The notes: generated by a model not told the origin, from the sequence alone. 64,000 nt of DNA from Astrocystis sublimbata (GCA_022453515.1 JAJNNY010000057.1:1-64000), one strand, 5' to 3'. Positions 20,713 to 32,532 are shown, counted from the first letter of the stretch. Program-made: numbers and translations.

Positions 20713-21012
20713 TCACATACAGTCAAAGCCAGGGACTGGGATGGGCATCACGATGGAATAAATCTCGCGGGGTGGCTGGACGGGACAGCTCTCGTGGCTG
20801 GGTTCAACGGTGATGCAGCCTCTGCCGATGTAGATGGATTCCCCGATATAGGTATCAGACTCGCATGATGACCCCCGGTATATTTTCAGGGCAGCGATGT
20901 TAACTGATATTGGCAGATCCGGCGGATACGGGTTTTGCCGGCGTTGGATCACGGCGGCGGCGCTGCCTCGGGCGGCTACCATGAGGGTGATGATCAGGGG
21001 TACGAGTTGCAT
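20713..21012 (-). CDS. Small secreted cysteine-containing protein (candidate effector)
   Basis: 99 residues in one exon. The N-terminus MQLVPLIITLMVAARGSAAA is a good signal peptide, followed by VIQRR, a possible KEX2-like dibasic site, so the mature protein would be about 74 residues. It has four Cys, in CESD, GCITV, SCPV and the penultimate FDCM, enough for two disulfides. No family recognised. Single-exon, small and secreted with Cys near the very C-terminus fits a fungal effector or defence peptide; that role is inferred. A real gene is likely because the hydrophobic leader, dibasic site and even Cys number coincide, but a short ORF needs expression support. Confidence 0.6.
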   Translation of the reverse strand: MQLVPLIITLMVAARGSAAAVIQRRQNPYPPDLPISVNIAALKIYRGSSCESDTYIGESIYIGRGCITVEPSHESCPVQPPREIYSIVMPIPVPGFDCM

Positions 21013-21565
21013 TGTTGCGACTTCGGTTTGAATGGATTTGAGGCGGTGCGACTATAGTTACCAGGTAGGTATCTAGTCGAGTTTGACAATGAGTTGTCGT
21101 GCCGTGCAGAACTTCAGGATGGGGGAAAAAACCGCTGAGTGTTATTCCTTGGCCTCTAGAACGCCAGAAGGGCGGGGCCGCTGCTTATATGTACTACAGT
21201 AGCTGAATCGAATTGCGTGTATTGATGCAGAATGTGAATAACCCGTACTCCGAGACAGTTCCCGGAGCCCTGAGAGTTCCTTGGTCGTTATGAACGGCAT
21301 TGATACTACTGGCGCGGATAAGTCCCACGCGACACGCGTATCTGGCTAATGGCTGCGCCTCCGGAACCCTCTCTGCCGCCTCGCCATATTGGCTTTTATT
21401 AGGAAACTCTTTGTACCATAACAGTATAGCAGTACGACTCAACTTGAACTTCATGATCCGGTATGTATGTGATCGCATACTTTCTCGGTAATTACTATGA
21501 TGTCAATGAATATATTTTAGACACCTTCCATCACGTTGTTATACAAGAACCGACTACCCAGGTCG
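21013..21565. other. Intergenic region
   Basis: Upstream region of the small secreted protein gene and 3' region of the DUF6536 gene. No gene or clear TATA box. Confidence 0.5.
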
Positions 21566-24271
21566 CTACGTATATAACACATCGTCGACGGGCCTGTGCC
21601 TGTCGTCGTGAATGCAACCGAAACCCAAATGGAAGATATCAGATCCTGCTCCCTCTCGTGGGGGGTCTTTTCTGAGCATCTCTTGATACTTGGACGAGGT
21701 TGGCGCTGCACCCCACATGATTTTCGATCGGCTTTTTGCAAGCAGCATGCTATGACTTATCCCGGATACGTCAGCGAGCAAAGACGTCTCCATGCTGGGA
21801 TTGCCATCTTCGCGGATGTCTGCATTTGAAGTGCAGTGTTCTGGATCCGGACAATCTCGCGCTTGGTTCGAAGCTGATGCCAAGCCGTCACTGCAGCTAG
21901 AAGAGCAGTCACTCGCAGCATAGCAATGACAGGTAGCGGATATGATCAACGAATTTGAACCGCCCAAGACCATGGCGTTCTTTAACTTTCGGAAGCTCAC
22001 CAGGGCGGGCAGCGGAATGAAAACGAGGGCACTGATAAGCAGAGCTAGCATCGCGGTTGGGGAATAACCCAGGGCAACTATCGTATCCTCATCTGAGAGG
22101 CCAAGTTGCGATGCAACCCCTAGTAGCGGACCACCAACTCCCTTCCAGTATCCTGTTGTTGTGCGAAGACATTTGTTAGTTCTCCATGACAACGTTTGAC
22201 ATAAGTGGAAAGTCAGCAATATTAAAAAAAAACTTACCTCCTTCAGTGATGAACGTGAATATCGCATTAGATAGTAGCCAATGCAGTAGCGCGCTTGCAA
22301 CTATCAAAGGTATACCATATCGATATGGCATCTGTAAGCGATAGGTTGAGGTTTGCTGGCCAACTGGTTGTGACACTCGAAGAGGCGTGTATATGGAACC
22401 ATAAGAGTTCCATTCTGCTTCGGAGCAAAGGCGAGTACAAATGGCATTATACTGAAAATAAATCAAGGACAACAGAAGTTGAGGTGTGTTGGCAATGAGA
22501 AGTAGGCCAATGTATCCCGGTTGACCAATACTTGCTACCAAGTTCCTCCCTGCTGGGCCGAACGCACCTCCTGGGGTGTAACTTTAGGCAGTTAGCTATG
22601 ACGCTGTTAATGTTAGATGACCGCATCAAAAGTCATCGTAGTTTCGGCGTGAAGTAGATTGAGTCTCTAAGAGATCGGTACTTACAAGGAGTTCCCGTTG
22701 GAGTGATAAGAAATAGCTAAAACGATGGACAAAGCCCCTAAAGCTACGAAGAAGAGTAAGTGAGCGAAGAACCAATATGCCATCGTCATTGCAGATAAAA
22801 GTCTTCGGCGACTTGTATGCGTCCAAAGACGAGGACTTGGCAATGTTCTCAACAATGAGCGTTCGCCTTGGGTGACCTCATGACGAGCTAAGTTCCGAAG
22901 ATCAACGATATCTAGGGTCCCCAATCCGATCGTACATTCATCAGGGTGTGTGATAAAAGACTCAATAGTATCTCCAGGAGTAACAAGCGAGCGTCCGTCC
23001 AATCGTATTAGCGCATTACTGCACACCACTAACTTGATGATACCACAGAGGATTACCGTTGCCAAAATTGGATTGACGAGTCCAATTTTGCACTGTCGGT
23101 CAAGAGGCTGAGCCAAGCAATATCGCAGATCCAATCCTGGAAACTGGTGTCGAAAGTCGAGTGTTTGTGGTGTCTCCCCCTTAGCATACGAAAGAACCGG
23201 GTATGAGAAAATACCAGAACTCCATTGGCTTTTTCCAAGGAGGTCGTCGCAGTTTGAATCATAACTCCAGTCTTCATCTTCCTTGGCTTCATACCAAAGC
23301 CTTTTCGTGCTGCAACCTGTTGAGTACCAAAGAGAATTTGAAGCATCTGGAGGGACTAGAGGATCCCAAAAATGAGATAAGTTGGTGAACAGTGTAGAGT
23401 CAAATAGCTCGCTTCGAGTCCAGTCACACTTACTGCTATTTGCAGCGGCGACAATAAAAATGACATTGCCAAAGTTCTCTCTGGGGTTTCCCTTCATGTA
23501 TTCAGTTTTGCATTTGTCCTCGCTCAAACGTGTCCAGTTGTGACCTGAAGCTATAGCTAAATCAAGCTTGGTTCGCAGAGTTGAGGATGAATTCCAGTAC
23601 TCTTCTAGACGAGTCGGTGCACCGTATCCTCGAATCTCGTCGGCAGTCCACGAGGTGTTTTGATCGTTGAGATATCGACAATAATAAGCAGTTTGCGAAT
23701 CACTCAACTCGCAGAGTGGTCCCCACGCTCCAGCAGGTGCTAGGCTAGCGCCAGGAAGGATGACGGGACCGCCATGCACGAGTTGCTCTGTACCGATTGT
23801 AAGTTGCCAATCGGAGCCTTGGTAGTTTGTCTCGAAGACAGAACTGTTGAAGAAGAGATGTATAGGAATAGACGATGCGATAAGGATGAGCCAAGATATC
23901 CATTTGAATCTTGAGACATGCTTGAGGTTGTGCAATGAGGGGATACCAATGTCTAGGGCACGAAAGCTTTTATGTGCCTTGTCGATTTCCTCTCGAGTAG
24001 GGGAGCAAAGAACCTGCATGAAGTAATTCGAAGATGCCGCTATTCCGCTAGATATCAAATTGATGGCCAAATGAAGCGTAGTGTTCAGAAATTTCGTTTT
24101 TGCGCAGGGACCCTCGTATATGATAGTGGACGAAACAAAAGAAGACCCAGTTCTTGCAAGACTTGTTGCAAGAACCGCGATAAGAACGATTTCGAGGAAG
24201 ATGACGAGGACTACGTTAACCCATCCAGTACGCTGCCACGTTTTCCGCCGAGATTTGGTGAAGAAGGACAT
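21566..24271 (-). CDS. DUF6536-type fungal polytopic membrane protein
   Basis: Exons 22686-24271, 22238-22581 and 21566-22152 encode 838 residues. The first membrane segment follows WQRTGWVNVVLVIFLEIVL. The DUF6536 signature is clear: HLAINLISSGIAASSNYFMQ, then SPTREEIDKAH, DIGIPSLHNL, and a second membrane segment. A long Cys/Asn-rich outer loop follows, then several C-terminal membrane spans with STYRLQMPYRYGIPLI and LHWLLSNAIF, and a tail with HLGFG. Intron 2 (85 nt) is GTAAGT...AACAG. Intron 1 (104 nt) requires an AAG acceptor, 11 nt after a perfect CTAAC branch site, because CAG a few bases later breaks the frame. The family occurs widely in Pezizomycotina, function unknown; plasma membrane is inferred. 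Confidence 0.88.
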
Positions 24272-25184
24272 GACGCAACAATGCGCGAGTCTCGAACTTG
24301 GTATACAGACTGGTCACTTCTTGCTTATCAGTCAGGCTTTTGCTGCATTGAAGATATTCGTGATATAATCAAGTGCTCAGGGCCAGCCGTTATGAATCAC
24401 AGCGGCAGAGGTATTCCTCCCAAAGTCGGTGAAAATCATATTGGTGGCGGAGTCTGGTGGCGACACTGCAGGGTCAAGATGGAACACGCCTCTCATGCGC
24501 AGTGTTACGTCGAGTGCGGCTTTCATTGCTACCCTCACATCAAGCAATATTTAAGCCCCCATGTAGGATCTTCAGTAATGAATGTTGATGTATGTACTGA
24601 CCTTTATCTAAAATGAGGCATAGGGGTATTAGAGCCAGACCAAAGCGATACTAAAACTTAGAAGTATATCTAATATAATGTAGGTAACAGTTGTAAAGTG
24701 ATAGCCACCTAGGATGGCCTTCATAGTTCTGATAGAAGCTAATGCTCAAGCTATATATATTTGTTCTTCAAAGTACTACGTTGATGCTATTTATAAGTTC
24801 ATGAATTGTGTTATGCAAGCCTTTGCGTACTTGATGTCTCATACTTGTCAGTTGAGTACCGATACTTCAATCTGGTCCCAGGGACTTAATTAGTGTTATG
24901 GTTTAGTATGTAACCTGCCTCAATTGGTACGTCCGATATGTATGTTGGTTCTGATCAAGTGGGCGAGCAATATTTCGACATGTTATGTGACCAACTAAAC
25001 CAAAGAAAGACGAGAAGCTGGGGGTGGGTCTGCTCCTCCAGGGATTCCCAGAGATGTCGGTCTGCACGAGTGATCTTTACCTCCAGTAATTACAACTCAT
25101 GAGCCCCCAAATGATCTTGAGATTGAATGAGCTTGAACTATTATAGCTTTCACTCGTGCATCGCGCTGTCTCATTGTTAACAGA
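24272..25184. other. Divergent intergenic region
   Basis: Between the DUF6536 gene and the SDR gene. Mostly AT-rich; a TTAAATATT stretch near 24548-24556 could act as TATA for the minus-strand gene. No gene supported. Confidence 0.5.
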
Positions 25185-26289
25185 ATGGGCTGGTTCGGCC
25201 AAAACCACATGCCCGTTGAGGGCCGAGTAAGAACCCACGACTGGAGACAGGCACAAACCCAGTGCTGTCGAGACCATGACTGACCTTGAATAGACTATTC
25301 TTCTGACAGGCGGTTCTGATGGCACCGGGCTCAGCGCAGCGCGTATTTTCTCAAGCAGAGGGGCGAACGTCGTCATCGTCTCAAGGACCCAAGCGAAGCT
25401 CGAGGCGGCCATACAGAGTATCAAGGCGGTGGCAAAGTCGCCCGAGACACAACGCTTCTACGCTATCTCGGCCGACGTAGCTGTGCCCGGCTTCGCCGAG
25501 CGGGTTGTCGCCGATGCCACAGCTTGGAACAATGGGCAACCGCCCGAGATTGTATGGTGCCTCGCTGGCCTCTCGACGCCCATGTTGTGGACGGAGGACG
25601 AAGCCTTGAAGGCTGCTCGCTACACTAGTAAGCAGTGATGCTTTTGGTCTTGTACCCTGTATCATATTGCTCACGAGATTCATGTCCCAGTGGACGTCAA
25701 CTACTTTGGCTCAGCCGAGATGTCCCACGCCATCATGCGCGCCTGGCTTCGTCCTGGACAGCCAGCCAAGCAGGAGCCTTCGGTCAAGAAAGACCGTCCC
25801 ATGGCCAAGCACATCATTTTTACTGGCTCTGTCCTCTCCGTCTTCTCACTTGCCGGCCACGCCACCTACACGCCGTCCAAGTTCGCCCTCCGCGCGCTCG
25901 CCGACGCCCTCGCCATGGAGGCCCGGCTGTACCCCGATACTCCTATCGAAGTGCACCTGCTCCTGCCCAACTCCGTCACCACGGCCGGCTACGAGCGAGA
26001 GAACGCGACCAAGCCGCAGGTGACCGTCGAGCTTGAGGGACGCGACACGCCGCAGAGCGCGGACGAGGTTGCTGCTCTGTCAATTGCTGGCCTGGAGAAG
26101 GGGCGCTACTTCATCGCGACGTCGTTCACAGGGAATCTGATGCGATGGAGCGCTATGGGGAATTCTCCCAGGGACAACTGGGTTGTTGATACGCTGATGA
26201 GCTCCATCTTGCCCTTTATTATGCTCTACATCACTTGGGATATGAATAAGGTGGCTGCGCGATGGGGGAAGAAGAACAGGAGTTCATGA
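25185..26289 (+). CDS. Short-chain dehydrogenase, 3-ketodihydrosphingosine reductase-like (TSC10/KDSR family)
   Basis: Exons 25185-25226, 25294-25627 and 25691-26289 give 324 residues. The N-terminus MGWFGQNHMPVEGR matches fungal KDSR proteins. The Rossmann motif is TGGSDGTG (19-26), unusual against the common TGASQGMG. Catalytic Ser172, Tyr185 and Lys189 (YTPSK) are present, and PNSVTTAGYERENATKP is typical of the family. A C-terminal membrane segment (SSILPFIMLYITW) and a Lys-rich end suggest ER anchoring with the active site facing the cytosol. KDSR reduces 3-ketosphinganine to sphinganine with NADPH. A second, cluster-linked branch reduces polyketide-derived sphinganine analogues. The divergent glycine motif and an ACP relic 14 bp downstream favour a specialised paralogue over the housekeeping enzyme, but this is not proven. 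Confidence 0.88.
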
Positions 26290-26302
26290 ATTTCCTTTGC
26301 GC

Positions 26303-26470
26303 CAGAGGTCGAGGATATCGACACAAGTCACCTATTTTCCTTCATGTGCTAGGAGTTGACTCGCTGGCAGCCACGGCGATTGAAAATTGGATCGCCAAGA
26401 ACCCGTAGCCGAAGTGGCAGTGTGTGAGCTGGTTGACCGAAGGTCAGTGGTCGCTTTCCACGAATTAGTG
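26303..26470 (+). pseudogene. Relic of a polyketide-synthase acyl carrier protein domain
   Basis: Just after the SDR stop, the three forward frames together resemble a PKS ACP. An acidic EDIDTSHLF stretch lies at about 26311-26337. A shift of frame then leads to GVDSL (26352-26366), whose Ser (26361-26363) is the phosphopantetheine site, and AIENWIAK follows. A stop at 26406 and another shift lead to VAEVAVCELV near 26405-26434. The order and spacing match the C-terminal end of fungal reducing PKSs. Two frameshifts and stops mean it is dead, and no other PKS domain is visible nearby. Found by eye, so a homology search is decisive. Confidence 0.6.
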
Positions 26471-28377
26471 ATAAAAATGAGCCAGTTCACAGGCTCAAAT
26501 AATGCATCACACGAAGGTGTAGAAAGCTTAGCTGTCTACACATTTCGAAATGGTTAACGCATGCACTCCTTTTTGATTGAGATGCATAGGAAGTTCTAGG
26601 TAGATATGCTTATAATCCGCGTCTAAATGTAATCGATCTCATGTGTTTCTACCTGTTGACACCAGGACAGCTGAAAACAGGATCAATGACGTGAGTGGGC
26701 AGGATGGTAAGTAAAATTCAATCGGTGTCGGTAGACTCGGGAGACTCGGCTCGGTACATCGCTGGCCGAAGCGATCGCCAACATAGCACATGCAATCCTT
26801 CAGTCCTTCGCGCAGACAGGAGCGGCGCGGAATCGGAGTCGTGCTTACCTACTTACAATACAACGTCATCGTGATTGCGATCACCGGCCACCGGGTGGGA
26901 CGGAAGGGAGGGCAGCAGGAGGGAGTGTTCACGCATCGCTGCACTTGAGGCTTACTATGGAATATGGAGATAATTAGATAATGGGACGGAATCCCTCCGC
27001 TAGGCAATCCATCCGCTCACGTCCCCACGCACCAGTACAATATTACTGAATATTGCAAAGTTGAGGTGCCATTCTCACCGCCGATCGGTGGTCCGGTCCA
27101 CCCACCTCGTCCTGCATGGCGAGCATGGCCGAGCAATGGCGAATACCGGTTCGCTTTCCCCACGTTACCCCGGACGGACATTCGCTACTGCAGCGCTTGC
27201 CCCGGATGGAGGTGGGCGAGTGGACAGATGAGTCATCGGGGAAGAGAAAGAAACAGGGAGAAAGAAAAAAAGAGAAAAATATTCGAGGTCTGACTTCGGG
27301 ATTCATTGAGGAGGACTGTACCTCTTCCTAATTTGTGTTTTGCACCGTCAAGCCTGAGCTCGAGATGTGACTATCACGATAGTTTCATCTACATAGTATG
27401 GTGAAGAACAGTCATAGCAAACAGTCATGACCAGTCCAGAGCCGAAGCCGGTCAGTTATCACAAAATCCAAGATTTGAATAATGGGAACCAGTTCATCCC
27501 ATGATTGGACTTGTATTCACATGTGAGGTTCCGTCAAAGCACACTTATGATATCTATCGTCGCAACTAGCCCCGTTTCCATACCACCGAGTGGATACGAC
27601 AAGTATGTACTACAGCTATGTTTTTTGCCCGCCGATCACAGACCGACAGACAGACATACAGACGAGCAGACAGCATCCAGTACCAATTTTGCCTCATTTT
27701 TCATTATTATCGTCTTGGTCCGGCAAGGTCCGGCACCACCCTAAGCGTTGCCAAAAAGCTTAGGCAGGAAGCTTGGGGGAGATATTGCGGGGTCGGACGA
27801 TATCCGAAGCGGTGTGCGCGCGTTCGGTGGTCACGATCGAACGAACCTGCATTGCGATCGGTATTCACACCACGCTACATATACCTACCTAGACATTAGA
27901 CGGAGGAATACCACAGTCCTACTGGATGAAGATTATGTGAATTCCTACATCCCTACTAATACGAGAGGTGTTCCCACCCCCGCACCGCCTCCCCTCCCCC
28001 TCCCATTCCATCCCCTCTGTCGTCCCCAACATGCCATGTAGGTATCTTGCCATATGCATTACCTCCAAGTGACGATCAGAAACGTTCGTTCGTCTCTGTG
28101 ACTGTACGATCAATGTTACGATGAGGTATACAACGGTGGAGTATCAATGGAGCCAGAAGCAGGGAGGGGAGGAGAGCAAGTGGAAACAAGGCCTCGGGTT
28201 TCCGTACCGGGTTATACCGGTTTCATCGCCTTAGAAGGAGATTCATGGAGACTGACAGAGTGCATTTTTTCCATGTGCCTGAATGTGATATTCAGGATTT
28301 AGACAATGCTCAGACACGCAAGAGCAGAGCATTGAGCGTGACGGCCTGATGGGAAGGTATGTGCGTGTGCATTCCTA

Positions 28378-28415
28378 GCGTTTCGAGCTCAGTGGCTTGG
28401 AGCTCCTCGAAACGC
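28378..28415. repeat. Inverted repeat with 10-bp stem
   Basis: GCGTTTCGAG and CTCGAAACGC enclose 18 bases that themselves contain CTC/GAG pairs. It could form a hairpin or be a paired binding site. No T-run follows. Confidence 0.5.
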
Positions 28416-31311
28416 CGGAAGAGGAGACCGTTGGGTAGGTATTCAGACCCTACGGGTTTAAATCAATGGTGGACGGACGCTTACTCGTAATGGTCATGTA
28501 GTACAGGTGGGTTCGGTGAATGGAGATAGATGCCACGCGACCTCCTCGCATACTCAGAACCAGTGAGGTAAATAGATCAACGTACGTAAGCACAAGCGCC
28601 ATTTGTTAGCCCATTTCACACCTCTCGGTATGAGCTACCGAGCCCCGGCTTTTTGCCATGTAGGTTGGTCGTTTGGAAATGTGAGAAATAGGGAGGCTAC
28701 TAATTACCGCCCTGGAGAAACGATCGGAGCATACCGACCATCTCGCCAAGCAGTGCACACAAAGTGAATTATGCGTTGGCACGATCATCAAGCATTCCGG
28801 ACATCGCCAAGCACACGATCGATAAACCGGTCTTCGCCAGCGATGCCGTATGCACACACTTACATACCTACTCACTTCAACTTAAACCCGTCCTCAATAG
28901 TGAACCGAACCGGCGACGACTGCCGGCCAATTAGTGCATACATATATGCACATACGTGACCTGGCGCGCCCTGGTCGGTAAGGTACCTAACTGTAAGTAA
29001 AGTAAGGGTCAGGCCCGCAAAAAAGCACACACCATCGATCAATCCAGGTCTCGCCGATCAGGCCACAGGAAATCATGCTCGCCTCGCATCACTCCATCCA
29101 TCTGTTTCCAAACAACAAAACAAAAACCCAGAAGCGAAGCGAAGCGAGGGACAGCCCACGAACTTGAACCTAACCGCCGCGACAGACCGAGGCCGAGGCC
29201 GGATAACGGATCTGAGTTCATTTGTGGATTGGGGGTCAACGGCGGGCGGGAAAGAAATTTATCCCCTACAACCACCTAGGCCCCATCCAGCGTGGACGCG
29301 TACTCTTCACCTTGGGAAGCAGCGACGAGAGTGCATCGTCGTGAGCCGATTGGAGGTCTCGTGGGAAACTGTGACGGGCCTCGTTTAGTGTCTAGAACCC
29401 AGAATGCTAGGTAGTGATGGCGTGGTGTGTGTGCCTAGGTGTGATGTGGATACTTGTCGCCGGTAGTTGGAACAAAAGACAGAGCAAAAAAAAAAAAGAT
29501 CTGCAACATGCAGCAACCAAGCCCGCCAGACAGCCAAGTCTCCGCTAAGGGCTTAGAGGCCGCCGTAGAGAAAACCCTTGTTTTCTTGCCCTGACGGGCC
29601 CTGCTGGTGTTAGCTATTAGCTGTTAAGCTCACTCTCGGCATCGCCTGTGCATTGTCTTCTTCTGAAACCCCCCTTTCGCGATGGGCTCCCTCCAGGTAG
29701 GTAAGGTAAGGTTGGTTGTGGTTGGTATCTGTGCATCGTTCGAGGGACCATATGCTGCTTATGCTTATGCAAGTCTACCTACCTACCCATTGTGTGTGTG
29801 CTTTGAGCGCTTTGTTGGTTTCCTGCCATTTCCCTGGCCGGGCCCCCTTTATGTGCTGTGTTGTTTTGTTGTTGTGTGTCCAGGTCGGCCCCAGGTCCGT
29901 GAGTGGATTGATGGATGGAGGGAGGGCAAAAAAGGGTGGAGATTACGTGTGTTTCTTTCCTGTGACGAAGATGGCTTGCAGGTTGCATGAAAGTGTTCCG
30001 TTAATAGACCTTAGCTGAGTAACTCGAAGGTCGCTCCCGTCCGCTAATGGCTCAACCGGTAACAGGGCCATAGTAATTCACCCATCGCGAGCAAACTTAG
30101 TTAGGTATTGCTGCACGTGTGTGAGAAAGGGCGCGCCAACACCAGCCACGTTCCTGGCCCAATTTGCGCCCTGTTCTACTGTACCTACACCCTCGGGTCT
30201 CGCCCTTCATCTGTCGACTATATACGGACTATACTTACACTCTAGCATCATCCCACGACGAAAACCAGCTGCTGTCAGCCATAAGCAATGTCGGGTAGGG
30301 AGGCTTAGGAGGGACAACCAAGTAGTAACTAGAGTCTTCCCAGTCAGCCTCGAAATCGCCAAGGGAGATGGGCGTAAGCTCGGCATATACCCGACGACTA
30401 AATTAGCACCAAAAGTCTATTACCGATATAAGCTTTCATCTACATAGTACGTACTCACTCGCTCGCTCACTCACCTCATATGCAATGCACACAAATGAGA
30501 AAATGTCATCAACGATTAGTATGTCGTGACGCCTCGCATCCCGACTAAACCCAGCCCAACTGACTCATCTTGCCATCGAATACCACTCACCTATGCGACG
30601 GCATCATCCCAGAACAAGAAAGACCATACATCCCAACCCCACCGCACCTGGGCAGGTCGAGTGACTGAATGACTGATTGGGAGGGGCAGATGAGGGTTAG
30701 TTTCATCGCGAAATCGGTATCACACACGCCCCCCCCTCCCTCCATCGCCCACGCCCCGTGCTTAGCGCCAATGCAACTAAACCTCACGCCGACAATTCCT
30801 GGGTGGGCATTGTACTACTATTGTGTCTGCAGTCTTTTGTTTCTGCTGCTACATAGTACTGTAGGCATTGTAATATAGACAAGGAACAAATCAATTATAG
30901 CTGCACAAAGACTAGCTTGTGACGAAGCTGTCTTTTTTTTTTCTTTCTTTCCCTTCGTCTTTGCCTGGGTTTTGCTTTTCTTGGGCTGCATTGCTTGACT
31001 TGGGTGGGTGCTTATTATTGCTGTGAAAAAGATGCTGGCCCATCAAAGCAGCATCGTCTTACTTAATCCCGGACAACGGCGGATCTACGCCTAGGGTGTG
31101 CCGTCCAGTCGGACTAGAAAAGGGCGCGCCGTCCCCCCCTCATCCCCATCGCCGACGTCCCAACTTCCCAGGCTGTTCCCGGTAAAACATTCGCCTTGGA
31201 AAATAGAGTTGGGCTCTCGTCACTGTGAAGTACTTGTTTTGTTGTTTGGCATCTCGACTGGTAACCCGCATAAACCTGCAAACTTCCCCCCCAAGCAGTA
31301 TCCATCCGCAT

Positions 31312-31319
31312 TATATAAA
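31312..31319 (+). promoter_or_regulatory. TATA box for the 130-aa conserved-looking gene
   Basis: TATATAAAG about 248 bp before the ATG at 31560. A CA-rich leader with CAACAACAAG and ACAACACAACAC follows, as in highly transcribed fungal genes. Confidence 0.6.
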
Positions 31320-31559
31320 GCCTCCACGTCGGCACTCACACTTGTCCCTGCACTCAACAGCAGGACACCTTCGCCCACAGGGAAACACTACATAAAGTGC
31401 ATAAAGACTCACAACAACAAGAGTCAGAAAGAGTTGCCACATCAACCAACACTACCACGTCGCCAAGCCAAGCCACAAGACCAAGACTTGCAAGAGAGCC
31501 ATCATCCTCTATTCTACAACACAACACAACACCTATCAAATCAAAGCAAACCCAAAATC

Positions 31560-32017
31560 ATGGACGACATCGACGCCATCACACCCTGCACCACCGGGCC
31601 CTCATCACCCTGCACATCCACCTCCGTAAGCCTGATGCAGATGGACGACCTGCGCAGCACGCGCTCGACGTCGCCGACGCCGTCCTCGCTGCGCTCGTCG
31701 GTCGACATCGACCGGCAACGGGCCTCGGTGGCGGCGCTGGAGGAGGGCACCAACAGCGACCCCGACAGACTTTGGAAGCGGATGCTGGCGCTGCAGCAGA
31801 AGTACGGATGCTACAAGTCGGCGCGGATGGAGGCGGCGTTGAGCTCCGGGAACGTGAGCAGGTTACGGCGTAAGTGTTTATTTGCAATCTCGGAAAAGTG
31901 ACTTTTAGACTGACTGACTGTTTGCTTGTTACAGCTTCGAAAGCCACCTTGGATCTGCTCAACGAGAACATGGCGGCTCTGCCCGAGTCCGTCATCGCTT
32001 GGTTGAGAGGCCATTGA
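31560..32017 (+). CDS. Hypothetical 130-aa protein
   Basis: Exons 31560-31869 and 31935-32017 (65-nt intron, GTAAGT donor, TTACAG acceptor). The first half is Ser/Thr/Pro-rich and probably disordered, with a repeated Arg-Ser-Thr-Ser pattern. The second half is compact: DPDRLWKRMLALQQKYGCY, SARMEAALSSG, then after the intron SKATLDLLNENMAALPE and WLRG at the end. It looks like a small helical domain of two or three helices. No signal peptide or membrane segment, and I cannot name the family. A TATA box, CA-rich leader and about 5 kb of gene-free DNA upstream are features often seen for regulated developmental genes; that is inference. The intron splits the helical region, arguing for a genuine gene. 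Confidence 0.72.
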
Positions 32018-32532
32018 GCACCTTGCGACAAATGAGGACGCATACATGAATTTGGTGCCTTTTTAGCGAATATGGCGTTACATGGATGAATGACCGGCCC
32101 CGGTTTGAACACTGGTGGTCTCATCTCATCTCATCTCCAAAAAGTGGAAAGGCGGTGGAAAACGACACCTGGGCTGAACTGAAGTAATGATGATTTCGAG
32201 GGTGAAACAAGAACGAACACACAACACATTTTGCGTATTGATTGATGGGGAAACGGAAACTGGACGGCGAAACAAACAAGTATGGAATATGATACCCCCT
32301 TAGATTGGAGTTTTGGATTTTGTAGATATTGCGTTTTTGTTCGTTTACTTTGAGTTTCACTTCACACCCTCTAATCAATCATCAAGATTTTACTTTGTCA
32401 TATTTACCTACCTACCTACCTCGCTATTTAGGTATTCTACGAACTTCGTGATCTTGTCATTGTATGTGATTATCCTTCTCAAAGCCGGCGGTTTGGGGTT
32501 AGGTGGGTGTATTCGACAATGAGGAGGAAATC
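32018..32532. other. Convergent intergenic region
   Basis: 3' UTRs of the 130-aa gene and the SET gene. It includes TACCTACCTACCTACC at 32405-32420. No gene. Confidence 0.6.

Larger units (their letters stand above)
26471..31559. other. Long non-coding stretch and leader of the 130-aa gene
   Basis: About 5 kb with no gene I can support. It holds microsatellite-like tracts (GACAGACAGACA near 27640, purine-rich AAAGAAAA near 27245-27280, pyrimidine-rich 27975-28005), a 10-bp-stem hairpin at 28378-28415 and TAGGTA-type motifs. A TATA box at 31312 implies a leader of about 220 nt for the downstream gene. An ATG followed by a perfect donor-like GTAGGTAAGG at 29681-29705 has no visible partner exon. 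Confidence 0.5.

Noticed and set aside
29682..29990. Frame starting ATGGGCTCCCTCCAG followed by a donor-like GTAGGT
   Set aside because: No partner exon found downstream; kept only as part of the gene-free-region finding.
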